The position numbers and the translations under genes were made by a program. This document shows, piece by piece, positions 28,986-37,264 of a DNA stretch of 37,310 nt. The stretch comes from Planctomycetota bacterium (GTDB taxonomy: Bacteria > Planctomycetota > Planctomycetia > Gemmatales > Gemmataceae), in the NCBI GenBank assembly GCA_016177925.1, contig JACOUH010000205.1, forward strand, positions 1 to 37,310, read 5' to 3'. Each line of letters opens with the position of its first letter. Positions within the stretch are counted from its first letter, which is position 1. Below the pieces are notes generated by a model that had not been told where the DNA came from, did no database searches, and saw only the letters and a program-made list of their open reading frames with translations.

Positions 28986-31631
28986 ATGAACATCCGGGCC
29001 AACGCCGCCCGGCGGCAGCACGAAAGGCAGGCGGCAGTGATGCAACGAACCGAGCCGATGATAGCCCGCTTGAAAGCCGCCGTCCTGGTGATGTTGTTGA
29101 CCGCCGTGTTGGCCGCCGGGGGCGGGTGGGTGGCCCGGCAGGCGTCCGCTGTTCCACAACAAGCTGCAACACAGGAAACCAAACAGCAGCCGGAAGCAGG
29201 AGCAGGCAAAACGGCGGGGGACAAGAAGCCAGCCGTTCGCGTCGATCGCCACGGCGATGCCTTACCACCGGGCGCCCTGTTCCGACTGGGAACGACGCGC
29301 CTCCGGCATGGCCACTTCGTGCGTGTCGTCGTCTTTTCCCCCGATGACAAGGTCGTCGCTTCGGCGAGCGACGATGGCACCGTCCGCCTGTGGGAACCGA
29401 GCACCGGCAAGGAGCTGCGGCGCTTCACTCAGAAGGGAAATCCTATCTACTCCGTCGCTTTTTCCCCGGATGGCAAGAGGCTGGCCTGCGGGAGTGATGC
29501 AATCGGGCTATTTGACCGGGTCACGGGGAAGCAGCTCGCCCAGTCCGAGCACACGCACTCGATTCATTCTCTCTGCTTTTCCCCGGACGGTAGCGCCCTG
29601 GCCTCGGGCTCAAGTGACAACACGATCCGCTTGTGGGACGCGAACACGCTCAGGCCCCTTCGCAAGCTCCCGGGACATCAGGAGCGCGTCCTGTCGGTTG
29701 CTTTCGCCCCTGATGGCCGGTCCCTGGCTTCTGCCAGTTATGACAGCACGGTCCGGCTCTGGAAGGTCGGCACCGGAAAGGAAATCCGGCAGTTCAGGCT
29801 GGACGGGGCCAACGCGGTGGCCTTTTCTCCCGATGGGAAAAACCTGGCAGCAGGGGGTCGTGGGCGAGAAATAAGTCTTTGGGACCCGTCCACCGGAAGG
29901 TTACAACGCTCCCTCCCGGGGCACCGCAACTGGGTCACCGGTCTCACCTTTTCCCGAGACGGCAAGTTCCTGGCCGCGTCCGCTGAGGATTCCAGTGTTC
30001 GTCTCTGGGAGGTCGCCACGGCCAAGGAGGTACGCAAGTTCCGGGGGCATCAGGACAGGGCGACCTCGGTCGCCTTCTCTCGGGACGGCAAGACCCTGGT
30101 GTCCGGAGGCCAAGACCATGCGGTCCGGTTATGGGACGTGGCCTCGGGTAAGGAACGCCATCATTTCAGCGATCTGGGAGCCGTCGAGTGCCTGGTGTTC
30201 TCCCCGGACGGCAAGACCCTGGCCACGGGGGATGGCGTCGATGCCATTCGCTTGTGGGACACCGCCACGCACAACGAAGTGCGGAAACTGACGGAAAGCA
30301 AGCAGGTGGTCGAGGTCCCCGGCAAGGCCCCGGTGACAATCCGTGGGCAGTACCACATCAAGACCCTGGCCTTTTCCCCCGACGGAAAGCTCCTGGCCTC
30401 GGCCGGCGGAGACGGGGTGGTCCGGCTGTGGGACCCGGCGACCGGCAAGATGCAGCGTCGGCTCCTGGCTCATCGGGCCTTTGTGAACTGCGTGGCCTTC
30501 TCCCCGGACGGCAAGTACCTGGCCTCGGCAGATGACTATGGACCGGCAGCGGTACACCTTTGGGACGTGACCACGGGAAAGCTGCTCCGCCAATTGAAGG
30601 GGCACAATGATCGCATCTACGCTGTGGCTTTTTCTCCTGATGGCAAAACCCTGGCCTCGGGGGGAGGCGGTGGTAACGAGCGAATCTGTCAGATTCTCGT
30701 GTGGGATGTGGCGACCGGCAAGGAAGTCCGCCGCTTGACGGGTCATGACTACTATGTCAGGTCGCTTGCTTTCTCCGTCGACGGGCAATACCTGGCCTCG
30801 GGGACTCAGGATGGCGCGGTCTTCCTGTGGGACGCGGCCACAGGCCGGTTGCTTGCGCGGTTACGGGAACGGGGTCGGGACCGAGCCTATTCGGTCGCCT
30901 TCTCGCCGGACGGCAAGACCCTGGCCGCCGCGGACGACGGGGGAACGATCCTGCTGTGGGAAGCGGCCACCCGGAAGCAGCGCTTGCAACTCGTGTCCTC
31001 GCAACGAGGGATTTCCTCCCTCGCTTTCTCCGCCGACGGCCGCACCCTGGCCACGGCCAGCCCTGATACGACGATCCTCCTCTGGGACGTAACCGGACGC
31101 CGGCAGGACGGAAAATGGGTTCAGGCTCGCCTGGCCGAGAAAGAACTCAAGGCCCTCTGGAGCGACCTGGCGGGCCAAGATGCGGCGCGGGCTTACCGGG
31201 CCTGCTGGCGCCTGGCGGGCGCCCCCCCAGAAGCGGTTCGCTTTGTGCAGGGCCAACTGGACCTCCTCCCCGGACCGCCGTCCCCGGAAAAACTCGCCAA
31301 GCTACTGGCCGATCTCGACAGCGCCCGGTTCCGCGTGAGGGACGAGGCCTTCCAGGCCTTGCAGAAGCTGGGAGAGTCCGCGGAACCTGCCCTGCGCCGC
31401 GAGCTGAACGGCAAGGTTTCCCTGGAGCGCCGCCAGCGGCTGGAACTGCTTCTTCAGGAACTGGCATCCTCCCCGGAGCGGCTGCGGATTGTCCGGACGT
31501 TAGAAGTGCTGGAGCAAATCAATACCCCGGAATCGCTGCAGGTAATCCGAAGAATGGGCCAGGGGGCGCCGGAGGCCTTTCGGACCCAGCAAGCCAAGTC
31601 TGTCCTGGCCCGCCGGTTCCAACCGAAGTAA
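28986..31631 (+). CDS. Membrane-anchored 14-repeat WD40 protein
   Basis: An 881-residue protein. One membrane segment (about residues 28-48, 'AAVLVMLLTAVLAAGGGWV') is followed by a low-complexity linker and then 14 WD40 repeats ('VAFSPDGKTLASG...VRLWD' type), enough for two seven-bladed propellers. The C-terminal 170 residues are helical ('FRVRDEAFQALQKLGESAEP', 'RRQRLELLLQEL') and are the module usually found after WD40 arrays in Gemmata-type proteins, where the N-terminus is often an ECF sigma factor; none is present here. WD40 propellers are protein-binding platforms, here outside the membrane. Start codon uncertain: ATGs at 28986, 29040 and 29058 are all in frame and none has a strong Shine-Dalgarno. 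Seventeen bases separate it from the Tat gene. Confidence 0.88.
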   Translation: MNIRANAARRQHERQAAVMQRTEPMIARLKAAVLVMLLTAVLAAGGGWVARQASAVPQQAATQETKQQPEAGAGKTAGDKKPAVRVDRHGDALPPGALFRLGTTRLRHGHFVRVVVFSPDDKVVASASDDGTVRLWEPSTGKELRRFTQKGNPIYSVAFSPDGKRLACGSDAIGLFDRVTGKQLAQSEHTHSIHSLCFSPDGSALASGSSDNTIRLWDANTLRPLRKLPGHQERVLSVAFAPDGRSLASASYDSTVRLWKVGTGKEIRQFRLDGANAVAFSPDGKNLAAGGRGREISLWDPSTGRLQRSLPGHRNWVTGLTFSRDGKFLAASAEDSSVRLWEVATAKEVRKFRGHQDRATSVAFSRDGKTLVSGGQDHAVRLWDVASGKERHHFSDLGAVECLVFSPDGKTLATGDGVDAIRLWDTATHNEVRKLTESKQVVEVPGKAPVTIRGQYHIKTLAFSPDGKLLASAGGDGVVRLWDPATGKMQRRLLAHRAFVNCVAFSPDGKYLASADDYGPAAVHLWDVTTGKLLRQLKGHNDRIYAVAFSPDGKTLASGGGGGNERICQILVWDVATGKEVRRLTGHDYYVRSLAFSVDGQYLASGTQDGAVFLWDAATGRLLARLRERGRDRAYSVAFSPDGKTLAAADDGGTILLWEAATRKQRLQLVSSQRGISSLAFSADGRTLATASPDTTILLWDVTGRRQDGKWVQARLAEKELKALWSDLAGQDAARAYRACWRLAGAPPEAVRFVQGQLDLLPGPPSPEKLAKLLADLDSARFRVRDEAFQALQKLGESAEPALRRELNGKVSLERRQRLELLLQELASSPERLRIVRTLEVLEQINTPESLQVIRRMGQGAPEAFRTQQAKSVLARRFQPK

Positions 31632-32238
31632 CGCCAATGCGCACAAGGCTGCCCAGCGCCTCTTGGAGTGTCTCTTGGAGCTTGAGAGGCATCGCGGCAG
31701 CGGGCGATTGTACATTCCCTAAAAGGTAGTCCGCAAGTTTCCTTCCTTTCGCCGTTCCCGTTCCGGGGACTTTCCGGTCCCCAGGGGCGGCTCCACGCAC
31801 TCTGATGGCCAGCAGTCTTTAGCGGCGCCTGACCTGTCGGTCGGAAAAAGGTATAAAAAGGGTCTTAAAAGTTTACATTAACCGATCAACGACAGGGTTT
31901 GCTTAGGAGATGAGGGCCTTGACCTCGAAAGTGGTGGCGAGCGCGGGGTCGTTGTTGGCGTGTTGTGGCCCGTGCTGCCTTGTGCGGCCGTGAGGGGGTT
32001 GGGAGGCTCCGGGATCGGTCGAGCAGTGTGCTGTACACGGATGCGCGCGGCGCCGCCGGGCAGAACTCCAACCGCAAGCCTGCCAAGAAGCCCCCACTTC
32101 GTCTCGCTGTCCGCTTGCTTGTACGTTGACCTCCCCTCGCCGCTGCCTCATACTGGGGTGGCCCCCCTTGGCTCGAGCCCTCCCGTCGAAGGGCGATAAC
32201 CCGGACTGACCAAGACCCTGCTTCTTCCGTGAGTTACC
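31632..32238. other. 607-base intergenic region before enolase
   Basis: No gene recognised. An AT-rich patch at about 31848-31880 (GGTATAAAAAG...TTAAAAGTTTACATTAA) contrasts with the GC-rich surroundings and could be a promoter (TATAAA at 31852) or an insertion scar. An antisense open frame ending at 31903 ('LATTFEVKALIS') runs back through enolase and looks like a shadow. No hairpin comparable to the other repeats was found. Confidence 0.45.
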
Positions 32239-33528
32239 ATGACAGAACAGAATGCCACCATTTCCGCCCTCCGCGCGCGCGAGGTCCTCGACAGTCGCGG
32301 CAACCCGACCGTCGAGGTCGAGGTCCACTGCCAGGGCGGTGCCTTCGGGCGGGCGATCGTTCCGTCGGGTGCCAGCACCGGCCGGCACGAGGCGCACGAA
32401 CTGCGCGACGGCGATGCCGCTCGCCACGGGGGACGGGGCGTGCGCCGCGCCGTTGCCAACGTCGTCCGCGAGATCGGTCCGCGCCTGCGCGGCCTGCCCG
32501 CGACCGATCAGGAGTTGATCGACCGCACGCTCCTGGAACTCGACGGCACGCCGGACAAATCGCGGCTGGGGGCCAACGCGATTCTCGGCGCCTCGCTGGC
32601 CTGTGCCCACGCCGCGGCGGCGTCGCGCGAGCTGCCGCTGTGGCGCCATCTCGATCACGACGACACGGCGCGGCTGCCGCTGCCGATGGTCAACCTGATC
32701 AGCGGCGGGCTGCACGCCGGCGGAAATCTCGACTTCCAGGACTTCCTGCTGCTGCCGATCGGAGCGCGTTCTTATTCCGAGGCGCTGGAGATGACGGTTG
32801 CCGTCTACCGTTCGCTCGCCGGCATCCTGGCCGCCCACGGCTGCGAGGGCGTGCTGGTCGGCGACGAGGGTGGATTCGGCCCGCGCCTGGAGAGCAACGA
32901 GCAGGCGGTTCGTCTCGTCGTCGAGGCGATCCGGGAAGCGGGGCTGCAGCCGGGCCGTGACGCCGCCCTGGCGCTCGACGTCGCCGCGACGCACTTCTAC
33001 CACGGCGGCACCTATCGCCTGCAGGACACGGGCGGCACGGGCCTCCCGGCACTGCTGATGGCCGAGCTGCTTGCGCGCTGGGTCGAGGATTATCCGATCC
33101 TCAGTATCGAGGATGGCATGGCCGAGGACGACTGGGACGGCTGGCACCAGCTGACGGAGGCGCTCGGCGCGCGGGTGCAGTTGATCGGCGACGACCTCTT
33201 CGTCACCAACCCGGAGCGTCTGCGCCGCGGCATCGCGGAGAAGGTCGCCAACAGTATCCTCGTGAAGCCAAACCAGATCGGGACGCTGACCGAGACGCTC
33301 GAGGTGCTGCGCCTGGCGCGGGCGGCGGGATACCGTCCGGTCCTTTCTGCCCGCAGCGGCGAGACGGAGGATACAACCATCGCCGACCTGGCGGTCGCGA
33401 CCGGTGCGGGGCAAATCAAGATCGGCTCGGTAGCCCGCGGCGAGCGGCTGGCGAAGTACAACCAGCTGCTGCGCATCGAGGAACAGCTCGGCCCGGACGC
33501 CTTCAGCGCCTGGCAACCCCTGCACTGA
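32239..33528 (+). CDS. eno: Enolase, divergent at active-site positions
   Basis: A 429-residue enolase (2-phosphoglycerate to phosphoenolpyruvate). Typical parts are '[16 protein letters not shown]', the mobile loop '[18 protein letters not shown]', 'ISGGLHAGG' (His159 of yeast), 'VGDEGGFGP' (Glu211), the Mg ligands in 'ALDVAA', '[14 protein letters not shown]' and 'IGDDLFVTN', and Lys345 in '[13 protein letters not shown]'. Lys396 is in 'GQIKIGS'. Three usually conserved places differ: 'FQDFLLLP' in place of QEFM (yeast Glu168 becomes Asp), 'SARSGETED' in place of SHRSGETED (His373 becomes Ala), and '[11 protein letters not shown]' in place of IKTGAPxRSER. It may be a slower enolase or a paralogue with another substrate. 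The gene is monocistronic; the Shine-Dalgarno is weak. Confidence 0.88.
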   Translation: MTEQNATISALRAREVLDSRGNPTVEVEVHCQGGAFGRAIVPSGASTGRHEAHELRDGDAARHGGRGVRRAVANVVREIGPRLRGLPATDQELIDRTLLELDGTPDKSRLGANAILGASLACAHAAAASRELPLWRHLDHDDTARLPLPMVNLISGGLHAGGNLDFQDFLLLPIGARSYSEALEMTVAVYRSLAGILAAHGCEGVLVGDEGGFGPRLESNEQAVRLVVEAIREAGLQPGRDAALALDVAATHFYHGGTYRLQDTGGTGLPALLMAELLARWVEDYPILSIEDGMAEDDWDGWHQLTEALGARVQLIGDDLFVTNPERLRRGIAEKVANSILVKPNQIGTLTETLEVLRLARAAGYRPVLSARSGETEDTTIADLAVATGAGQIKIGSVARGERLAKYNQLLRIEEQLGPDAFSAWQPLH

Positions 33529-34024
33529 CCCGGCTTGCACCCTGCCGCAGAAGCCTGCGCCCCACCAAGACAAACTCTAAATAGTCGTCATGAACGCTGG
33601 TTCACCCAGAGACCATGAAAATGGGGCCGCATGTGAACTTGTGCTCATCGGCGGCCCTTCTTTTCAGAGCAGCTCCCCGCAAGAGGGAAAGTGAAGTGTC
33701 CGGGGTGGCATGCTTTCGCGGCCTTCTTTGGCTGGGTCTTTGTCCCCGACAGCGCGGGCCGCGAAAGCATGGCACACCCACAACCACTTTCCCTGTTCTG
33801 TGCGGCTATTTAGGAAGTTGCGCCCCTGGGAGGTGGTGGCGGAAGAAACACCCTCCGGACTCAACGATGCGTTGGCGGTTCGCATCTATCAACGAATAAG
33901 ACGCTCGCCCTGTCGCGTCCCCTGTCTCGCCCCGTCTCCCGTCAACTTGGCCACCACCCTCTTGACAGGAGGGGAAAGCCGGGATAGCAGAGAGAAAGCA
34001 GGCAGACGCAGGAGAGGGACGGTC
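33529..34024. other. 496-base intergenic region with nested palindrome
   Basis: Between enolase and the small membrane ORF. Holds the nested palindrome at 33685-33793. Open frames through it read as arginine/proline-rich peptides from the repeat and have no believable start. Nothing else recognised. Confidence 0.55.
33685..33793. repeat. Nested palindromic element, CATGCTTTCGCGGCC family
   Basis: Inner perfect arms 33709-33723 and 33757-33771 (15 bases) and outer perfect arms 33685-33693 and 33785-33793 (GGGAAAGTG/CACTTTCCC), symmetric around a 33-base centre. Total 109 bases. Confidence 0.88.
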
Positions 34025-34225
34025 GTGGAGGTTGAGGCACGCAAGCCGTGGTTCCTGGCCGTCGGGCTCATGGCCTTCGGGGTCGGTTTGTGGCTCGTGC
34101 TCGATGCCGCCAGGTCGGCGGGGGAGGACGCGGCCAGGGTGGCCGATGGGGCCGCAGTAGGCGACGCCCGCCGCGGGCTGTCAGATTCGGTACATTCCAT
34201 TCCATTGGCAATGCCGAGGTTTTGA
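34025..34225 (+). CDS. Small single-pass membrane protein (putative)
   Basis: A 66-residue frame starting with GTG, preceded at ten bases by AGGAG. One membrane segment ('PWFLAVGLMAFGVGLWLVLD') follows a short charged start; the rest is polar ('GEDAARVADGAAVGDARRG'). Its TGA is two bases before the ATG of the DUF1501 gene, which suggests translational coupling and supports it as a real gene. No family recognised. An alternative is that this is only untranslated leader. Confidence 0.45.
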   Translation: MEVEARKPWFLAVGLMAFGVGLWLVLDAARSAGEDAARVADGAAVGDARRGLSDSVHSIPLAMPRF

Positions 34226-34227
34226 CC

Positions 34228-35640
34228 ATGCTGACTATTCCCGGTCCACAATCGCGTGATGATGACGGTATGTCCCGCCGCAGTTGGTTGCGCATCGGCG
34301 GGCTCGCGCTGGGAGGACTGGCGCTGCCGGACATCCTGCGGGCGGAAGCCAAGAGTGGCCAACGCAACCCGGCCAAGGGCATCATCATGGTGTTGTTGCC
34401 TGGTGGACCGACCCACCTGGACACGTTCGATCTGAAACCGGACGCTCCGGTCGAAATCCGTGGCGACTTTCGACCGATGGCCACGAACGTGCCGGGCATC
34501 GCCATCTGCGAACTGATGCCTCGCCTGGCTCGCAGGGCGGACAAGCTGGCGATCATTCGCTCGCTGGTCGGTTTCCGCGACGATCACAACACGCACTGGT
34601 GCTCGACGGGTTGGGAATCGCATCCGCCCATGGATTCCTCGCCGATCGTGCCGGGGTATCCGCAGGGCGACTGGCCGTCCCTGGGGTCGGTGCTTTCCCG
34701 AAAGCTGGGTGCGCGGGTGCCCGGGGTGCCGCCCTGTGTCGATCTGACTCCCGTGGACGCCGACGCGCGGTTCATTCTGCGCACGCCGCCGGGACAGCCC
34801 GGATACCTGGGAGTGGCCCACGCTGGGTTTGAAGTGCAGGCCGTCGATCGCCGGAACATCCTGCTCAACGGCGTCGACCTCCGTCGCCTTGCCGACCGGC
34901 GGGCCTTGCTGGCCAGCTTCGATGGGTTTCGCCGGCAGGTCGACGCGCGCGGAGTCCCGGACGGTATCGATCTCTTTCAGCAGCAGGCTTTCGAGGTGCT
35001 CACCTCGGCGCGACTGGCGAGGGCGCTCGACCTCAGCCGGGAAGATAGACGCAGCCGCAGCCGGTACGGGCTCGATCGCGCCTATCCGAATGAGCGTGAG
35101 GGGAAGACATACCTGGACCAGTTCCTGCTGGCCCGGCGGGTGATCGAAGCAGGTGCCCGCTGCGTCACTCTGGCGTTCTGTCGCTGGCCCTTCGGCCGCA
35201 TGCTCCGAGGGGACTACAACTGGGACTGGCACAAGGACCTCTTCCCGCTTGCTCGGAAAACCCTGCCGCTGTTCGATCTAGGACTGTCGGCATTGATCCA
35301 GGATCTCGACGAGCGTGGTCTGCTGAACGACATTGCCGTGGTCGTCTGGGGCGAGTTCGGCCGCACGCCGCGGATCAACAAAAATGGCGGCCGCGACCAT
35401 TGGCCGAAGGTCGCCAGCGCGCTGGTGGCGGGCGGGGGCTTGCGCTGCGGGCAGGTCCTCGGCTCGACGACGCGCTGGGGCGAGGAGCCGCGCACCCGGC
35501 CGGTTCATTTCCGCGACGTCTTCGCCACGCTCTATCAGCGTCTGGGGATCGATGTCGCCACCACGCAATTCACCGACCTTACGGGCCGCCCGCAATACCT
35601 CGTTGGCAATCACCGGCCTTTGCCGGAACTGATCGGGTAG
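34228..35640 (+). CDS. DUF1501-family Tat-exported protein
   Basis: A 470-residue DUF1501 (PF07394) protein, a sulfatase/alkaline-phosphatase-like fold very expanded in planctomycetes. Tat signal: 'MSRRSWLRIGGLALGGLALP'. Core motifs: 'IIMVLLPGGPTHLDTFDLKP', 'EIRGDFRPMATNVPGI', 'ICELMPRLARRADKLAIIRS', 'VVVWGEFGRTPRINKNGGRD', ending 'RDVFATLYQRLGID'. It usually occurs next to a DUF1549/DUF1553 cytochrome-like gene, which is absent here. Biochemical role unknown, thought to be in polysaccharide or surface metabolism. The ATG at 34228 is chosen because the Tat signal starts just after; upstream codons in frame are arginine-rich filler. The REP-like pair at 35658-35721 follows its stop. Confidence 0.92.
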   Translation: MLTIPGPQSRDDDGMSRRSWLRIGGLALGGLALPDILRAEAKSGQRNPAKGIIMVLLPGGPTHLDTFDLKPDAPVEIRGDFRPMATNVPGIAICELMPRLARRADKLAIIRSLVGFRDDHNTHWCSTGWESHPPMDSSPIVPGYPQGDWPSLGSVLSRKLGARVPGVPPCVDLTPVDADARFILRTPPGQPGYLGVAHAGFEVQAVDRRNILLNGVDLRRLADRRALLASFDGFRRQVDARGVPDGIDLFQQQAFEVLTSARLARALDLSREDRRSRSRYGLDRAYPNEREGKTYLDQFLLARRVIEAGARCVTLAFCRWPFGRMLRGDYNWDWHKDLFPLARKTLPLFDLGLSALIQDLDERGLLNDIAVVVWGEFGRTPRINKNGGRDHWPKVASALVAGGGLRCGQVLGSTTRWGEEPRTRPVHFRDVFATLYQRLGIDVATTQFTDLTGRPQYLVGNHRPLPELIG

Positions 35641-35657
35641 CGCGGTTTGCAGTCGGC

Positions 35658-35721
35658 CGTAGCGACAGGCGGCTCGCCTGTCGGTTTGCTCGCCCCGACA
35701 GGCGAGCCGCCTGTCGCTACG
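35658..35721. repeat. REP-like inverted pair with GTAG ends (GTAGCGACAGGCGG family)
   Basis: Perfect 27-base arms (35658-35684 and 35695-35721) with a 10-base loop. Each arm carries GTAG and a nine-base stem CGACAGGCG-AGC-CGCCTGTCG. It lies between the convergent DUF1501 and thioredoxin-domain genes. Confidence 0.95.
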
Positions 35722-35851
35722 GGCAGGGGCCAACCGCTCTAGCTTGCGAACTGCTTCACCTGCCGGACGAGTCTGTGGTCCCTTCTCTCGTCAGCAATTC
35801 GCCGACAAGACCTCCAATGCGTATTTCTGTACGCCGGTCGGGTTGGCCTGG

Positions 35852-37045
35852 TCACTTCGGCGCCTTCTTCCCGTTCGTCTCCGCCTCTTGGATCAGCCTC
35901 TCCAGGGCGGTGTCGATGGCCTTTGCGCCAGGGGCACCCGCCCACTTGTAGCGGATCACGCCCTTCTGATCGATGATGTAGAAAGTCGGCGTGCCAGGCG
36001 GCTTCCACTTGTCGCTGATGGCGCCCGGGTCGGCAAACGACCGCCAGTTCAGCTTCTCCTTGTCCATCACTTCCTTGAGTTTCTTCGGCTCGTAGCCGTT
36101 GAGGTTGACGCCGATCAGGGCAAAGGGCTTCTCTTCCAAGTTCTTGACGAGCGACCGCTCGTGGGGCCACTGGGCCCGTCAGGTGAGTCAGAATTCGTGC
36201 CAGAAGTCGAGCAGCACGACCTTGCCACGGTAGTCGCTCAGCTTGAAGCGTTTACCGTCCTGATCCTCGCCTTCGATGTCCGGCGCCTCCCTGCCGACGG
36301 CCAGGTGGCGGAGCTTGAACAGCTCCGATTTGGCTCTCTCCCCCACGGTTGTGGGTTTCTCACCCGCCCAGAGCGCGGCAATCTTCACGTCGCCGTATTG
36401 TGTGGCAGCATGCTCGAAGAGAGCTTCGACCTCCTTGACGGCCTTGACGCGATCTTGCCCCTGCAATTCCTTGAGGTAGTCTTTGCCGAACAGGGCTTCG
36501 TATTGCTTGGCTAATTCCGGCTGCTCCTTGACCAGGTCGAGCCTCTGCGAGCGGTTGTTGAGGAACTGGGCCAACGACAAACGGGCCAGCGCCTGGACCT
36601 CCTTGTGCGGGTTCCTGTCCAGGACCGTGCGCAGGAACGTCTCGTACTCCTGACGGAAGCCAAAGGAGATGCGCTGGCAAACCTCGCCGAGCTTGGCGCT
36701 CCGGATGTGGTCACGCAGCAAGAGCGCGAGGGCCCTGCCGCCTGGGCTGTCCTTGCCCGCCGGGTGGGCGCTGCTGTTGTACACTGCGACTACCTGGACC
36801 AGGGCGTCGACCGCGATCGGGTCCTTGGGGTTTTTCTCGGCCAGCTCCAGGAATCGCAGCGCGACCTTGCCCAGACGCGCCGCCGACAAAGCCGTCCTCG
36901 CATCTTGGAATTCCTTGAGAAGCACCTTGTACTGCTCCGCCGGCGTGGCCTGCTTGTCCTGACGTTTATCCTCGGCCGCCCGCGACGCGGCGGACAGGAA
37001 CAGGGCGAACAGGGGCAGAATGAGACGACGGGTCAGCGTGGACAT
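35852..37045 (-). CDS. Exported TlpA-type thioredoxin protein with UGA-x-x-UGA active site (candidate selenoprotein)
   Basis: One 398-codon frame with only two internal stops, both TGA, at 36190-36188 and 36181-36179 (codons 286 and 289). Signal peptide: 'LTRRLILPLFALFLSAASRA'. Residues about 30-240 form a helical repeat-like domain. A TlpA/AhpC-type thioredoxin domain then starts 'LAVGREAPDIEGEDQDGKRF' and 'YRGKVVLLDFWHEF', then U-Leu-Thr-U, then 'RAQWPHERSLVKNLEEKPFA'. The usual family sequence here is DFWATWCGPCRAEMPH, so both TGAs replace the two CxxC cysteines. The cis-Pro loop is 'KPPGTPTFYIID'. The thioredoxin domain has no other Cys. A hairpin at 36147-36162 could act as SECIS. GAGGAG precedes the ATG. 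The alternative is a pseudogene with two nonsense changes. Confidence 0.85.
36147..36162 (-). promoter_or_regulatory. Candidate bacterial SECIS hairpin
   Basis: On the minus strand ACGAGC-GGTC-GCTCGT: a six-base perfect stem with a four-base loop that begins with G and contains GU. The loop begins 22 bases after the second TGA and 31 bases after the first, both inside the 16-37 base range described for bacterial SECIS elements. A second, shorter stem (GGGCC-CAGT-GGCCC, 36164-36177) lies between. Confidence 0.55.
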
Positions 37046-37205
37046 CGGGCGCTCCTCTTGGTTGGTCGGGGGAACGAGGTGACACACGGGCAGTATATCC
37101 AGCCGCCATCCTCTTGACCGCATGAGATGCTTGACGATGCGGGGGGCTCACCGAAGGTGAAAACGCTACCCTATCACTCCGAGAAGAGGAAGAGGGAGCC
37201 GGCGA

Positions 37206-37226
37206 CAGCCCAACGGGGCTGCCGTC
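37206..37226. repeat. Single unit related to the 30-base array
   Basis: AGCCCAACGGGGCTGCCGTC matches the GCCCCAACGGGGCGGCCGTC core of the array at 13933-14082. It lies in the leader region of the thioredoxin-domain gene (37046-37310), where no other feature was recognised. Confidence 0.7.
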
Positions 37227-37264
37227 ACGTTCTCCTTAGGCGAGCGGCAGGAAATGATCTCCCC

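Noticed and set aside
31903-33573. Long minus-strand frame across enolase ending 'TTFEVKALIS'
   Set aside because: Its body is antisense to enolase and has no recognisable fold. The short C-terminal stretch outside enolase looks protein-like but cannot be tied to any family.
33615-33899. Small ORF of 94 codons after enolase
   Set aside because: It is read from the nested palindrome and is Arg/Pro/Cys-rich without a Shine-Dalgarno.
35852-36139. Independent small thioredoxin-like gene
   Set aside because: Its first codon would be TTG, it lacks the first half of the fold, and it is in the same frame as the upstream part, separated only by the two TGA codons.
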